Positions 1 to 10,326 of a DNA stretch of 64,000 bases are shown here, piece after piece. The stretch is from positions 7,130,001-7,194,000 of the forward strand of contig JBANAY010000004.1 of NCBI GenBank assembly GCA_037952775.1. The letters are read 5' to 3'. A program made the position numbers and the translations under genes. Below the pieces are notes generated by a model. The model was given only the letters and a program-made list of their open reading frames with translations, was not told the origin of the DNA and searched no databases. How positions within the stretch are numbered: the first letter of the stretch is position 1; each line of letters begins with the position of its first letter. Source of the DNA: Clonostachys chloroleuca (lineage: Eukaryota > Ascomycota > Sordariomycetes > Hypocreales > Bionectriaceae).

Positions 1-997
1 GGCCAAGTGGTGTGATGGCCAAGGGGTTAATCTTTGCATGGCTCTTTGTATACTATCATGTGGTAAGCATCGGACCGGCGAGACGGAATGTGAACAGAGA
101 GCAAGCACTTACATTCTCCTTGATATGCTTGAAATCGGTGCTCTCCTTGAATCCAGGCACGTTGTGGTACAGGTTCTTCAGCCACTCGTTGACCACGGGA
201 TAATCAGCCCGAATCGTTCCGAGGTTGCACTTGAAATGCTGCACGTAAATACTGTCGAATCGAATAGCCGTTGCATACACCAGGACATCGAGCTCAGTTA
301 GATCCTTTCCAAGAACATAAGGTCCTCCATTTGATTGTATCAAGAGCTCCAGCTGGTTGAGCGCCGCAAACACGATGGGGACGTTCTTGCTATACGTCTC
401 CTGGTCAGTTGCGAAGCCAGCTTTGTACACGCCAGAGTTGAAATCTCTCGTGATCCAAGCCGTAGCCTCATCGATCTTTGATTTGAGGTGGTCAGGGTAC
501 AGGTTGAGCAGCTGCTGTGGGCTCCCCTGGGGAAGTAGATCATTGAACGCAGTCTGAAGCCACCGAAGGGTCTCCAGGCTCTCATTGTTCACGATCGTGT
601 TTTCAACCTTGTCCCAGATGACCGGGACGGAGTAGCGACCCTTATAGCCCTTGTCGGCGCGGAAGTACACATCGTGCATGTACCTGGAGCTAAACAGAGG
701 ATCTTCAATTGCGCCGGGATAGGTGTCGCTTGTTCCACGACAGCCAGGGAACTCCCAGCCGGGCCATCCATTATCATCACCCTTGGGGTATGGCTTGACG
801 ACCGAGAGGGGTAGAATATCTCCCAGGCCTTTAAGCAGGCGGACCAGGTTGACTCGGTGCGCAAAGGGGCAGAAGAGCCCGATATACAAATGGTATCGGT
901 CAGCTGCGGGTGGGAAGCGAGAGCCAGGTGCAATGACGCCGTGCCAGCCATCCGCTGGCCCCGAATGCCAAGGCTTGGTGGAATCGGTAGAGGTCAT
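1..997 (-). CDS. Omega/Xi-class glutathione S-transferase (glutathionyl-hydroquinone reductase type), C-terminus off window
   Basis: Exons (minus): 997-113 (295 aa) and 52-1, running off the left edge; intron 112-53 has GTAAGT and TATAG ends. The protein has the CPFAHR active-site motif (Cys43) of omega-like and ECM4-type enzymes, an N-terminal thioredoxin fold (about 35-170) and an all-helical C-terminal domain (about 180-295). After the intron the frame reads YTKSHAKINPLAITPLG, the typical C-terminus of the ECM4/Gto family, which supports the splice. Such enzymes reduce glutathionyl-hydroquinones or act as thiol transferases in the cytosol. Family assignment is firm; the physiological substrate is not known. 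The ATG at 997 lies about 48 residues before the CPFAHR segment, as expected for the family. The stop codon is not visible. Confidence 0.9.
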
Positions 998-1317
998 GGT
1001 GTAGTTCGACGGGGATCAATCCGATCGGTGGATGAAAGTGATGTGAAGCGAAACACAAAAGTGACGCATCTCAAGTTTTACTATTAGCCGGAGCGGGGCT
1101 GATCGGTCGCCGACTTGAAAGCATAAATAAATCATTCCCCTCACGCCATCTCGATCCGGCGAAGAAGGTTATCCATCACGCAATTGCTAGTTGCCGATCC
1201 CTCCATCACCAATCCAAGGCCGTTAAGGGTCTCGCCTTGAGATCGTGATGGTGCCTAGGTGAGGACTGGAGAGTTGTTTGGGTCTCGTCAAATGTTCTAT
1301 TGGCCGCTCGCCTTGTT
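998..1317. other. Intergenic, 5' region of the GST gene
   Basis: 320 bp between the GST start and the stop of the next minus-strand gene. It must hold the GST promoter and the 3' UTR of the Pth11-like gene. I see no RNA gene or convincing regulatory motif. Confidence 0.5.
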
Positions 1318-2896
1318 CTAATTATACTGTAATGTAAAACTTTTCGTCTGTAGGATGGCCCCCTCGTCGCTCTGATTATCCCCTGGGACCTGCGATTGAT
1401 CCGCTGTTGTAACAGTCACACTCCTCTGTTTCTTCGTCGTGTCCCCGCCGCGGAAGTCCTGCATCTCGTTTTCCTCCCCGTCCGAAGCGAACTGTGCGTA
1501 CGACTTGCGTTTATGTCGAAGGCGGCTGATCATGTTGCCACCGCTCTGCAGAGTGTTGGAAGGGCCGGGGCTGGCTGGGTTTCTATAACTTGAGGACTGG
1601 CCTGATGAGCCCATGAGGCGGGGCATGATGTGCTTGAAGAACTTTCGGAGAGTAGGCATGGAGCCACAAATGATGAAGAGATTGGCCTCCACAAATCTAG
1701 CCAACATAGTTAGCTAATGCAAATATGGGTAAGAAGCAACATTTGATGGTCAAGACTTACGTCCATACATCGGCGGGACAACCATCCCATGACGGATCTG
1801 GGCTTTTGAGGACGACGGGAAGAAGGGCCAGGCGCACTACAGACGTGCCAATCGTTCTGTGTTTTTGTTAGGCATAGTTCCAAGACGCCCTGATAGTTTA
1901 ACCAAGCATACATTGACCCAATCCCAAAGACCATCATAGCTCCAAACTTTTGAATGCGGGGCATGCGTAGGCTGTAGACCATCGGAATAGGGAGGACGAA
2001 TAGAATGACGTCGGTGACGATATTGGAAGCGGCGGTGGCCATGTAGAAGATGCCCGCGTTGACGCAACGTCCTTCTGTTTTGAGTCGAAAAGCCTTATGC
2101 AGCGGGCTGCACCCGAAGAACATGAAGCACACGATGATGAGCGACGAGAGGCTCACGACGGAGATGCTCACCCAGACAGCACGGCGGAACCATGTCTGGG
2201 GCGATATCTGCAGATAGAATAGCAGAAGAGATAATTTCGTGAAACCGTTGCACATCATATAAATCGGTGCCGTCACATAGCTGTACTATAATGTCCCATG
2301 TAAGCCTCGTGTCGTTCGTTGGTCGTGGAAACGGAGTCGTGTTACCAAGGCGTAGCTTTCGTAATCAGCCAACGGCATCTCGAAGGAATGGGAGCAGAAT
2401 AATCGTTTGGATATCGACGCTGAAGTAATGACAAGGTTAGATCCTGCTTCATGAGTGGTGGGTGGTTGAAAACAGTATCTTACTTAGCATCAGGGCTTGG
2501 GTTAGGATTGCTGTCACCTAATACTTCAGTAAGTAAAGGATCCAGTCAGTTGATCGCCGTTTGAGGGCGAGAAACATAAGATAATGAACGAGGCATACCC
2601 AGCCCAATAACATGAAAACTATAAGATCTGTTAGGTCCTTCCACTCTAGAGACTACGATGGGCTTGAAAAAAAAAAAGTAGGCCTTACAGTCGTCAACTT
2701 GTAAACCTTTGGAGAGGAATATTTTCGTATAAAACCGCTGAAGTAGGGCCATCAACGCCAGCGGGGACATAAGGCAGAAGATCAGAATGTGGTCCAGCCA
2801 TTTTTGCTGCCTCCGGTTGTCGAAATCGACCTCATATCCTGGAGGCGGCAAGGCTGCGACCTCGACGCCATTATAAGTTGGAAATTCAATGGCCAT
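1318..2896 (-). CDS. Pth11-like rhodopsin-domain integral membrane protein (394 aa, seven exons)
   Basis: Exons (minus): 2896-2689, 2618-2599, 2517-2484, 2419-2346, 2285-1912, 1856-1761, 1696-1318; phases agree and give 394 aa. Landmarks of the fungal rhodopsin-domain family follow in order: an early TM then VDDFFMLLGW, TKLSLLLFYLQI, the FFGCSPLHKAF loop and GRCVN, a TM with VTDVILFVLPIPMVYSLRM, then FVEANLFIICGSMPTLRKFF. The tail (about 270-394) is hydrophilic and Ser/Lys-rich, presumably cytosolic. Relatives are seven-TM proteins; the founding Pth11 of Magnaporthe is a surface-sensing receptor, but most members have no known function. Exon 2 is only 20 nt and exon 3 only 34 nt. The family call is firm; a receptor role is inference. 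Confidence 0.85.
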
Positions 2897-4504
2897 GGCG
2901 ACATCATGGGGAAGGCCAGGCTAGCGGGAACGAGAGCAAAAGAGAGCAAGTAAACATTAGATGATTAGCAAAGGGTGTGGGCTTGGGTTCGGTCATTATC
3001 TATCCGGGCGATCCTTGGCAGGTTGCGACAGGAGAAGCGGTTCACGCGACAGCCGGAGATGTACTCGATGTCACCAGGGGAAGAAATTGACTTCACCATT
3101 CCCGTTAGGTCGAGTTGTCACATTGCTCATATGTAGAGTGCAGGGTCGCCCCGTGACTGGCTCCCCTTTCTCAGCAGCTCCCCACCTGGTTGATCCCCCG
3201 TCCGGCCGCCGAAGCCTGGTTTTCGAGTAAAGTGTTGTCGATCAAAGGCCGATGGAAGTATTTTCAGCTCTTTTCATTCGCTTGTGCAGCCGGCAGCTAG
3301 GCGTAAGCATGAAGTGGTGTCCTGCGTGAATATCGTTTCCCCGCTGGGTACACTATTACGATACCCTAACCATGTCCTTGGCTGCCTGCATTCACATCTT
3401 GCTACCCGATCACTCGGTGTTCTGCTATGCTGATTCGAGGAGAAACTGCAGGGAAGAGAGCCCGGGACATCACGCAAATCTGGACAAATTCCGCTTACTA
3501 CTCAGTGACATTCAGTCTAACCTCTAACGTCCGAGAACAAGGCCAGCTCCGTGAGGACGCTGCTTTCCTTGCTCTGGCATGATGAAGGCCGGTCGATTTA
3601 GCTCAACAAAAACGCCCGCCAAGATTGCAGTGGCTGAGGTCGATTCATGCTAGGTCGTTATGCGGCGCCATCTAGGTAAAGATCAGCGATTCTCTAACTG
3701 AAAATAGTTTCGCTTCTTTTGCCTTGGCACCAACTCGCTTCCCCAGAACTCGGAAAGAACAAGAAGGGGTAAATTACGTGGCGATCCTCCTCCGCTTACT
3801 ACTGGAAAACAAGGGCAGTTTCAGGCTAATACACCCAGCAGGCCAACACGGATGCACGGGGTCTTTGGAATAGCACTACGTTCGCTAGCTTGGACGGGGC
3901 CCGCGGATATCTCTCCCCAGAGGAAGGTGGACAGTGATCGTCGGTGAAGATTGCGATTCAAGATCTAGCTCAACAGCCATGTGCTGCAGTGGTATGCATA
4001 TGCACATGTACATGCGTCCCAGGCGCGAGTCATTTTTCTGCATGCCAGAATTCCAGTAAAGGCAGTGTTAAATAGATGAGGTGGTAATGGGAGGAAAAGG
4101 TCTTCCTTGGGTTGGCTCTTGGTTGATGGGCTGCTTATTCGATAGTCTAGAGAACTTTCAACTAAGTCAGTCGATATGATTCCATGCTTGTGGCGGGCCG
4201 GAATAGGCTTTTCGGGAGCCGTGGATCGTAGAGTGGACTTGTGGAGAGCTGTAGGTCGACTCCAGAATGACCCTCTTGATCTTATGGATCCCCATATCCG
4301 TGTTGGTTGATTTCATCCGGATTCCTCAGCCCAGCCAGGATTGAAGGATTGGATTGGCCCGCTTTGCCACTGGTGGCCGCTGGTTAAGAAGACGTAGACA
4401 GCCACCAGAGCATCAATGAAGCCTTCGTTCAAGTCCGTTGTAATAAAATCCGTTGCAATTTTTTACTTCGTGTGATTACCTTGTCCCCTGCTGTTAATCT
4501 CACG
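2897..4504. other. Long intergenic region without a recognisable gene
   Basis: 1.6 kb between divergently transcribed genes, so it should contain both promoters. Short open frames here (for example 2961-3230 and 3274-3477) lack homology that I recognise and plausible splice context. No tRNA, repeat or clear element seen. Confidence 0.45.
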
Positions 4505-6281
4505 ATGAAGGTCACTGCTTTAGGAGCCACCGCTGCCCTGGCCACTTTGGTCACCGCAGAAAGCTCGCTTAGCTGCGTCCGTAACCGTTTCTTCACCCTC
4601 TCCTCTCCCCCTATTACTCACTGACAGCTCGACTAGTGCGGAGCTCTTGCGAAACATCCCCAGCTAAAGGGCAAGATCTACGACGCCAAAAGCAAAGAAT
4701 ACGATGCTCGTCTAGCCACCTACTACTCGGCCAACTCCGCGCTCCCGCCTACATGCATGGCCATGCCATCTTCCACGCAAGATGTCTCCACCATCGCTAA
4801 GATCATCTCGGAGAAGCAATGTCTCTTCGGGATGCGGAGTGGTTCCCACTCGGCATGGAGGGGAGCAAACAGCGTGGATGACGGCATCACGATTGACTTT
4901 AGTATGTCTGATCATCGCTCTTTTTGGTCAAGGACTGTCTAATATTAGATCTTCTTCAGGCTACATGAACAAGACGACCTATGATATCAAGACAAAAACT
5001 GCCAAGATCCAGCCTGGATCAGACTGGGGGCATGTTTATGAAGCCCTCAACCCTTATGGCGTTGTCGCCGTTGGTGGCCGTGCTTCGATTGTGGGTGTGG
5101 GAGGCTTCACAACAGGCGGGGGAGTAAGTCAATGACATTCCCTAATCAAGAGTTGTCTAACCATCCGGTAGTACTCCTTCCATAGCCAAAAACGTGGCTT
5201 TGCCTGTGATGCTGTCGCCAACTTTGAGGTCGTCCTAGCTGATGGCTCAATCGTGAATGCCAACACCAAGGAGAATCCCGACCTCTTCAAGAGTTTGAAG
5301 GGCGGTTCGGGTAACTTAGGATTTATCACCCGAGTTGATGAACGTATGTCCATTCTCATCAGCTGTTCCTTCTGCACACTAGCTGACCAGCCATTAGGTG
5401 TTGAAAATTCCAATACGCTATGGGGAGGTTTTGTCTTCTTTGACCCCAAAGATAGTGACTCTGTCTTTGACGCCTACATCGACTTTACCGAGAAGATGGA
5501 CGACGATCCTGCCTCTGAGATCATTACTTCCATCCAGTGGAATGGAACTGACCGATTCATGATCTCTGTGGTATCCAATGTTGATACCATCCCAAATCCG
5601 GCCATTTTCAAAGATTACTTGTCCCTTCCCAGCACCTCCAACACAATCAGCACAGGCGAAATTGCGGATCTCATCCCTCAGTTTACCGGACCTACTCCTC
5701 TTGGTCTCTAGTACGTCGCAATTCCTAAATATACGCATATGACCCATTCTCGGTTCTGTTCTAACCATCATTTGCCTCGCAGTGCGAATTGGATGGCTGG
5801 TCAATTCTCCAACGACATCCGTGCGATGCGCTTCGCCGAGAAGAAACACGCCGAGACCGTCGAGAAGATGCAGGCCGCCGCCCCCGGCTCCGAGTTCAAC
5901 CTTCTCCTCCAGTTCCAGCCCGTGACCCCCCTAATGGCCAAACACGCAGAAGACGCTGGTGGCAACGTGCTTGGCCTCACTGAGCTCACCAAGGACGGCC
6001 CAACCATCATGTGGATGATCATGTGCACGGTCGATACCCCGGAGAATCAAGAAAAGATCCACCCCCTCACTCTCGAATTCCGCGAGTCCATCATCGCATA
6101 TGGCAGGGAGATTGGGGCACACAAAGACTACATCTATCTGAACTACGCTCTTGGAGATCAGGATGTCATCGCAAGCTACGGTGCCGAAAATGTCAAGTTT
6201 CTCAAGAAGACTGCCAAGCGCTATGATCCTCATGGTGTCTTCCAGAAGCTTCGTCGCTCTGGTTTCAAGCTGCCTGCCTAG
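4505..6281 (+). CDS. Secreted FAD-linked oxidase (PCMH-type, berberine-bridge-enzyme-like), 494 aa
   Basis: Exons: 4505-4576, 4637-4901, 4960-5123, 5172-5343, 5398-5710, 5783-6281; phases agree and give 494 aa. The N-terminus (about 1-18) is a signal peptide. The FAD-binding PCMH domain spans about 60-240, with RSGSHSAWRG (His95, likely 8-alpha-histidyl FAD attachment) and the GVGGFTTGGG loop. The BBE C-terminal segment ends in NYALGDQDVIASYG and the YDPHGVFQKL motif. The Cys that gives a second (6-S-cysteinyl) FAD link in bicovalent members is absent from the loop before GVGGF, so single attachment is predicted. The first donor (GTCCGT) is non-standard and is the weakest join. Substrate unknown; such enzymes oxidise alcohols, sugars or alkaloids outside the cell. 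Confidence 0.88.
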
Positions 6282-6786
6282 GCTGGACTATAAGGCCTGT
6301 TTGCATCTCTGTGTCCCATGCCATTTTGATGAATGTCGATGATTAAGTGGCTACCACAGCTGGTAGAGAAATAGATGCGGCGAAATGATTTATCTGACCT
6401 CACGGCCTGTTACGAGCATAGAAACATAAAGATAGACTTGATGAATTGAAGATGTTCCATAATCATCCCAGTCGGTTTCAGGGACAACACCCCTTACTTA
6501 GAGCTTACGGAAGAGGATCGGAAGCCTCCCTCGACTCACATTTTTTGAACGCCTGAGGTACAGGCGCTACGACGACAAATATATGGTAAGAAAATGAGAG
6601 TGTATCACGGAGTTGTTTCACGGCTTCTAGTCCACCCCTTCATTGCGCTAGGGCCAATGCTACTTCGGTCTCTTATCCCAAAATGCACGAGAAAAAGGAG
6701 ACGAAGAAGGTAAAAAGCTATCAGCCTCCATAACACAGAAGGTAAATAGACGAAGAGACCAAAACGGCAAAAGAAAAACAGAGAAG
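6282..6786. other. Intergenic between oxidase 3' end and first tRNA
   Basis: 505 bp; should contain the oxidase 3' UTR. No gene seen. The A-run near 6774-6778 is the Pol III terminator of the adjacent minus-strand tRNA. Confidence 0.5.
6774..6778 (-). terminator. Pol III T-run terminator of tRNA-Phe copy 1
   Basis: Five consecutive T on the minus strand, starting about 9 nt past the tRNA 3' end. Confidence 0.6.
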
Positions 6787-6879
6787 TGGAGTTTGTGTGG
6801 ATCGAACACACGACCTTCAGATAACAGGAAACAGAAGTTTGACTTCAGTCTGACGCTCTCCCAACTGAGCTAAAACTCC
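6787..6879 (-). tRNA. tRNA-Phe (GAA anticodon) with 20-nt intron, copy 1
   Basis: Cloverleaf read on the minus strand: acceptor GGAGTTT/AAACTCC with discriminator A, D arm GCTC/GAGC, anticodon stem TCAGA/TCTGA enclosing loop CTGAAGA (anticodon GAA), T arm GTGTG-TTCGATC-CACAC. The intron occupies 6823-6842, directly after the base 3' to the anticodon, the canonical 37/38 position. The mature tRNA is 73 nt without CCA. The intron holds CTTC, which can pair with GAAG of the anticodon loop, as usual in pre-tRNA-Phe. Confidence 0.95.
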
Positions 6880-7948
6880 TCTGTTGATGGATTTGTCAGC
6901 GCGTAAATCCTTCTATGCGCCCAACCCGATGGCGCGGTAAACTTCGGTGCGGCCGGCTGATTCATCCTCGAGAGACCTCAGTTAAATTCGTCTTATTAAA
7001 TCACCTTCTAACAACTCTATGTGCAATAGAATACTAAAAGCCATGTTCGGTTTGAAGAATGGTCGTTTATCGCAAGATCAATACAGCTCCTGGTATACTC
7101 ATGCCTGGGTCTGTCAGTCCAACACCGACAGCACTCAATTTGATTTTTCGCTGCTTGGCTGCAAAGCTACATTTCATTTTTCAGGCACTTAAGTTTAATT
7201 CACTTCTTTTTTCTGAGGCTGAGCTACTTTAATGCATGGATGTGTTCATTCGGGCCGGTGGTCCTGTACGACTTGCACGTCACAAATTCTTCAAACCGAA
7301 GGTGAGATGATAATGTATATGGTAGGTACGCCGGCGAGATATTTTTGCTTCTCATATTTGAACTAATACACAAAAGAGTTTGCGATCAAATGTAGCTGGT
7401 GTTCCCGATTCTCCTCAATCCAATCAAGGTGATCGGGAGGCCGAGAAGGCTTCGAGGTCCAACCCACTTGCATTAATTGGAGCTGATTGAAATCTGACCT
7501 TTTATTTACTACTAACGTAGTTGCAGGAGGAAGCTCAAGTTCAGCAGTCCGCAAGCTACTCGGAATTAACTCTCGTCTTAGCCAAGACTTCACAATATCA
7601 GACTAGCTGAAGGCACAAAGGGGATGGGGTTGGAAACCACAAGAAATTGACAACAGAGTAGGAAAAAGCCAGCAAAGAGAGAGAAAAATCTAGCGAATGG
7701 AAATGAGGGGTTCAAACAAGTGCTTGGCGGTCTAATTTGTCACCCGTTGAGATGTAATAGCGATTTTGAGTTTGAAGCAGACGGTAATGCAACCATCAAT
7801 TCACCGCCGCCGCCCGTACTACACCATTATTTAGGCATGACTGAATATAAAGTCGTACACCAATGAAGCAAGAACAAAAATCGTTGGTGTCCAGAAGGAG
7901 ACAATGGGCCGAATTGGCAGATGACGGAGGGGACAAAAAGCAAAAGAA
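6880..7948. other. AT-rich intergenic DNA between tRNA copies 1 and 2, with a 15-bp inverted repeat
   Basis: About 1.1 kb with no credible protein gene. It contains a perfect 15-bp inverted repeat (7046-7060 and 7286-7300). A short segment at 7330-7348 resembles the first bases of the LTR-like element at 9114. Otherwise I see nothing defined. Confidence 0.4.
7046..7300. repeat. Inverted repeat pair (15 bp arms, 255 bp overall), possible MITE remnant
   Basis: TTCGGTTTGAAGAAT at 7046-7060 is exactly repeated in inverse orientation at 7286-7300. I see no matching target-site duplication at the ends (CCATG on the left, GGTGA on the right), so a transposon origin is only a guess. Confidence 0.35.
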
Positions 7949-8042
7949 TGGAGTTTGTGTGGATCGAACACACGACCTTCAGATGTCATTGAGACTGAAG
8001 TTGAACTTCAGTCTGACGCTCTCCCAACTGAGCTAAAACTCC
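7949..8042 (-). tRNA. tRNA-Phe (GAA) with 21-nt intron, copy 2
   Basis: Its mature sequence is identical to copy 1 (73 nt; anticodon GAA in loop CTGAAGA). The 21-nt intron sits at the same 37/38 position and contains CAACTTCA, which can pair with the anticodon region. Minus-strand T4 at 7942-7945 follows the 3' end closely and can serve as the Pol III terminator. Confidence 0.95.
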
Positions 8043-8910
8043 AATTCGATATCTACCGGGTTCTTATTTCACACTGAGTAGTAATCTCCAATGTTCCGTG
8101 TCCGAAAAATTTCTCCAGAGCTTGTACACGCTGTTAGGATGTAGGTAAGTTCTAAGGCAATAGATAATAGAACTTAGAGGGAATCAATTTTGATTCATTG
8201 TTATTAGTCATTGACGTAGGAAACGAAAATATGCGGAATCACTAGGTGCTTGGAATTATATTGACAAGATTGATTGTTGTGATTCACAAAAAGAAGCAAC
8301 CTGAAAGCTCTTGAGTCTGTGATAAGCTTTCCTCAAGGTTCATAGTATTCCCCCCTATATGCCGACTTTTGTCCCCTTTCTTCAACTTTTCACTTAGTTT
8401 CCTTAATGGTTAGGTCACCAATCCTTGTTTTCAATTAAGTAGCTTTCGAAAAACTGTCCCAGAGACGTGAAGCCAACCTCAACTCCCGGGTAGCTCGCAA
8501 GATCCACTGCGAAAATTTCGCCCTCATCAAACGCCAATCTCCCAAGTCCTATGCGGAATTGACAAACGCCCTTCGATCGCCGCTGGCAAGATGGTCCTGT
8601 GGCTTTACGTATACGCATTAGATCTGCATAAATTTCCCTAGGTTGTCAGTGGAATAGAGCAAGAGTGTAGGCCTAAAGCACCAATTTCGCAGACGTAAGA
8701 GTTATTTGACAGGCAACGTTGGTTTGTCTCCAGTCCAGACTCTGCCCAACTTTAGTCCCTGGTTCTTTGACTTCCGAAACGTCGCGTGGTCTACACAACT
8801 TCCGCATCTTTGTCCATTTTCACTCTTCATTGAATTGCTAATTGCTTCAGTCTTGGTGCTCGTGAGTTTATTGTATCGGGATGAGCTGGGTCGTTGCCAA
8901 CCAATCAGCT
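8043..8910. other. AT-rich intergenic DNA between tRNA copies 2 and 3
   Basis: 868 bp. The open frame at 8415-8618 (minus) has no recognisable homology. It lies between two divergently oriented tRNA genes, whose promoters are internal. No other element seen. Confidence 0.4.
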
Positions 8911-9005
8911 GGAGTTTTAGCTCAGTTGGGAGAGCGTCAGACTGAAGCTCAACTTCACGTCTTAATAAAATCTGAAGGTCGTGTGTTCGATCCACACAAA
9001 CTCCA
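8911..9005 (+). tRNA. tRNA-Phe (GAA) with 22-nt intron, copy 3
   Basis: Third copy, plus strand, with the same 73-nt mature sequence as copies 1 and 2. The 22-nt intron follows CTGAAG at the canonical position and starts CTCAACTTCA. A T5 run at 9028-9032 is the likely terminator. The frame at 8702-9070 is merely this tRNA read as protein. Confidence 0.95.
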
Positions 9006-9027
9006 CTAGTCAGTCCATTGGACTGCC

Positions 9028-9032
9028 TTTTT
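9028..9032 (+). terminator. Pol III T-run terminator of tRNA-Phe copy 3
   Basis: Five T starting 23 nt after the tRNA 3' end; it is the first T run of four or more downstream. Confidence 0.55.
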
Positions 9033-9113
9033 GGACTTCTTGTCTTCATATTACTCGCGTCGTGGGTCAATGGCTTCGCGCAGCCCCACCAAGCAAGAGG
9101 GGCGACAGAGTTG

Positions 9114-9603
9114 TGTTAGCCGGCCGGTGAGATAGACTTTTTGTTAAATATTTGGTATGAGACCCTGTCGTCGGCTCACTTCGTCAATCTACCTCGGAGG
9201 ACCAGGTCTAGGCTACCATGCGAGATGATGTCCCGAATTTTTGTGGGTTGCCCGATGAAGACGTTGAGGCTAGAGGGATGGAACAGCTCGTTGTGTTTCT
9301 TAAATGTTAGACATTCACTTGTAGTATATAAACTTAGTGAGAATTTTCTTCCTTCATATCTATAAACTAAGGAATAGAGTTATTTCGATAAGAAATGCGT
9401 TGTTGGAAAATCGTGCTAGAGATCGTTAAAACAGTCGTGAGATGAGATGGGTGACAAGGCTTCCGAATTAGATGATTCCTATACTTAGCTGCTATTTGAC
9501 TACCTCAAGTGTCGAGGAGGTCTGGATCTTATGGCGACTTTGTGGCAGTAGAGCTGACACAGAGTTGGGCCAACTTCTTCACGCAAGCCTCCGGGCGTTA
9601 ACA
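9114..9603 (+). mobile_element. Probable LTR-retrotransposon LTR remnant (490 bp) with primer-binding-site-like sequence
   Basis: The segment starts TGTTAGCCGGCCGG and ends CGTTAACA, so it has the terminal TG...CA and a 5-bp inverted terminus (TGTTA/TAACA) of an LTR. It is followed directly at 9604 by TGGTGCCGAAGAC, which looks like the primer-binding site that follows fungal LTRs. It lies 109 bp downstream of a tRNA gene, a common integration niche. There is no second LTR, no gag/pol and no target-site duplication, so it would be a truncated relic. The call rests on these short landmarks only. Confidence 0.35.
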
Positions 9604-9792
9604 TGGTGCCGAAGACTAGAGAAACCATCATTACTAGTAATAGGGTCTGCATCATCTAGAGCGATTATTAAAAGGCACCTCAGCTTTCACATATAGCGCA
9701 TAATTATCTAAACAGTGACATCTCGTGATGGAAGCGCGAACACTAATACTCTATTCTACGTCAGGTTGCCCCCATCCGTCATATGTCCCGAT

Positions 9793-10326
9793 TTATCTCA
9801 CACGTAAGCTAACAATATCAACGGTTTCCCTCATCCATCTAGTGACCTTTCGAGCCTCGTTTGGCCCTGTAGCCTCGTCGGGTTTTTCCCTCTCGTCGGG
9901 CTCTGGCAGCTCGCTTGCGCATAGCCATCCGCTTCCCCTTGGCCTTCTTGGTGTCTTTTTTACCCCCTTGAATTTGTCAACGAGCTTCTCGCACCACCCC
10001 TTCTTGGTGTTTTTGGCCAGGATGCTCTCCATATCCCCAAGCATCTGGATGGCAGCAGCCTCCGTGTCTGGCTCCTTGGTGGGCTTGACGACGACCCGTG
10101 CGTTTTGGCCGGTACCCATCTGGGCTGTGTACTTGTTTTTGGACCAGCTTCCCATCTTCTCAACGATTGTCTTCTCTGGCTTGTCGCATGAGTGTGCTGG
10201 GATCGCCCACTCCTTTGTCACCTCCTTTGGCATCTTGGGGCCCTTCGCGAAGAGGATCACGTTGATGGCGAGGGCTTGGCTTATAAGGATGGAGAGGGAG
10301 AGGACGATAAACTTGAGACTGAACAT
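9793..10326 (-). CDS. Small secreted protein of unknown function (177 aa)
   Basis: One uninterrupted frame. Residues 1-20 form a clear signal peptide (hydrophobic core, ISQALA cleavage region). The mature part is highly charged, rich in Lys, Pro and Glu, with three Cys (in HSCDK, GWCEK and WLCAS) and a basic stretch KTPRRPRG near residue 128. There is no family that I recognise. The length and few cysteines fit a small secreted, perhaps lineage-specific protein. An undetected 3' intron could change the last residues. It lies beside the LTR-like remnant and tRNA region, a gene-poor accessory setting. Confidence 0.55.
   Translation of the reverse strand: MFSLKFIVLSLSILISQALAINVILFAKGPKMPKEVTKEWAIPAHSCDKPEKTIVEKMGSWSKNKYTAQMGTGQNARVVVKPTKEPDTEAAAIQMLGDMESILAKNTKKGWCEKLVDKFKGVKKTPRRPRGSGWLCASELPEPDEREKPDEATGPNEARKVTRWMRETVDIVSLRVR

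Noticed and set aside
8702..9070. Minus-strand frame containing CVDRTHDLQ
   Set aside because: It overlaps and translates the plus-strand tRNA-Phe gene; that peptide string is a well-known artefact of tRNA sequence read as protein.
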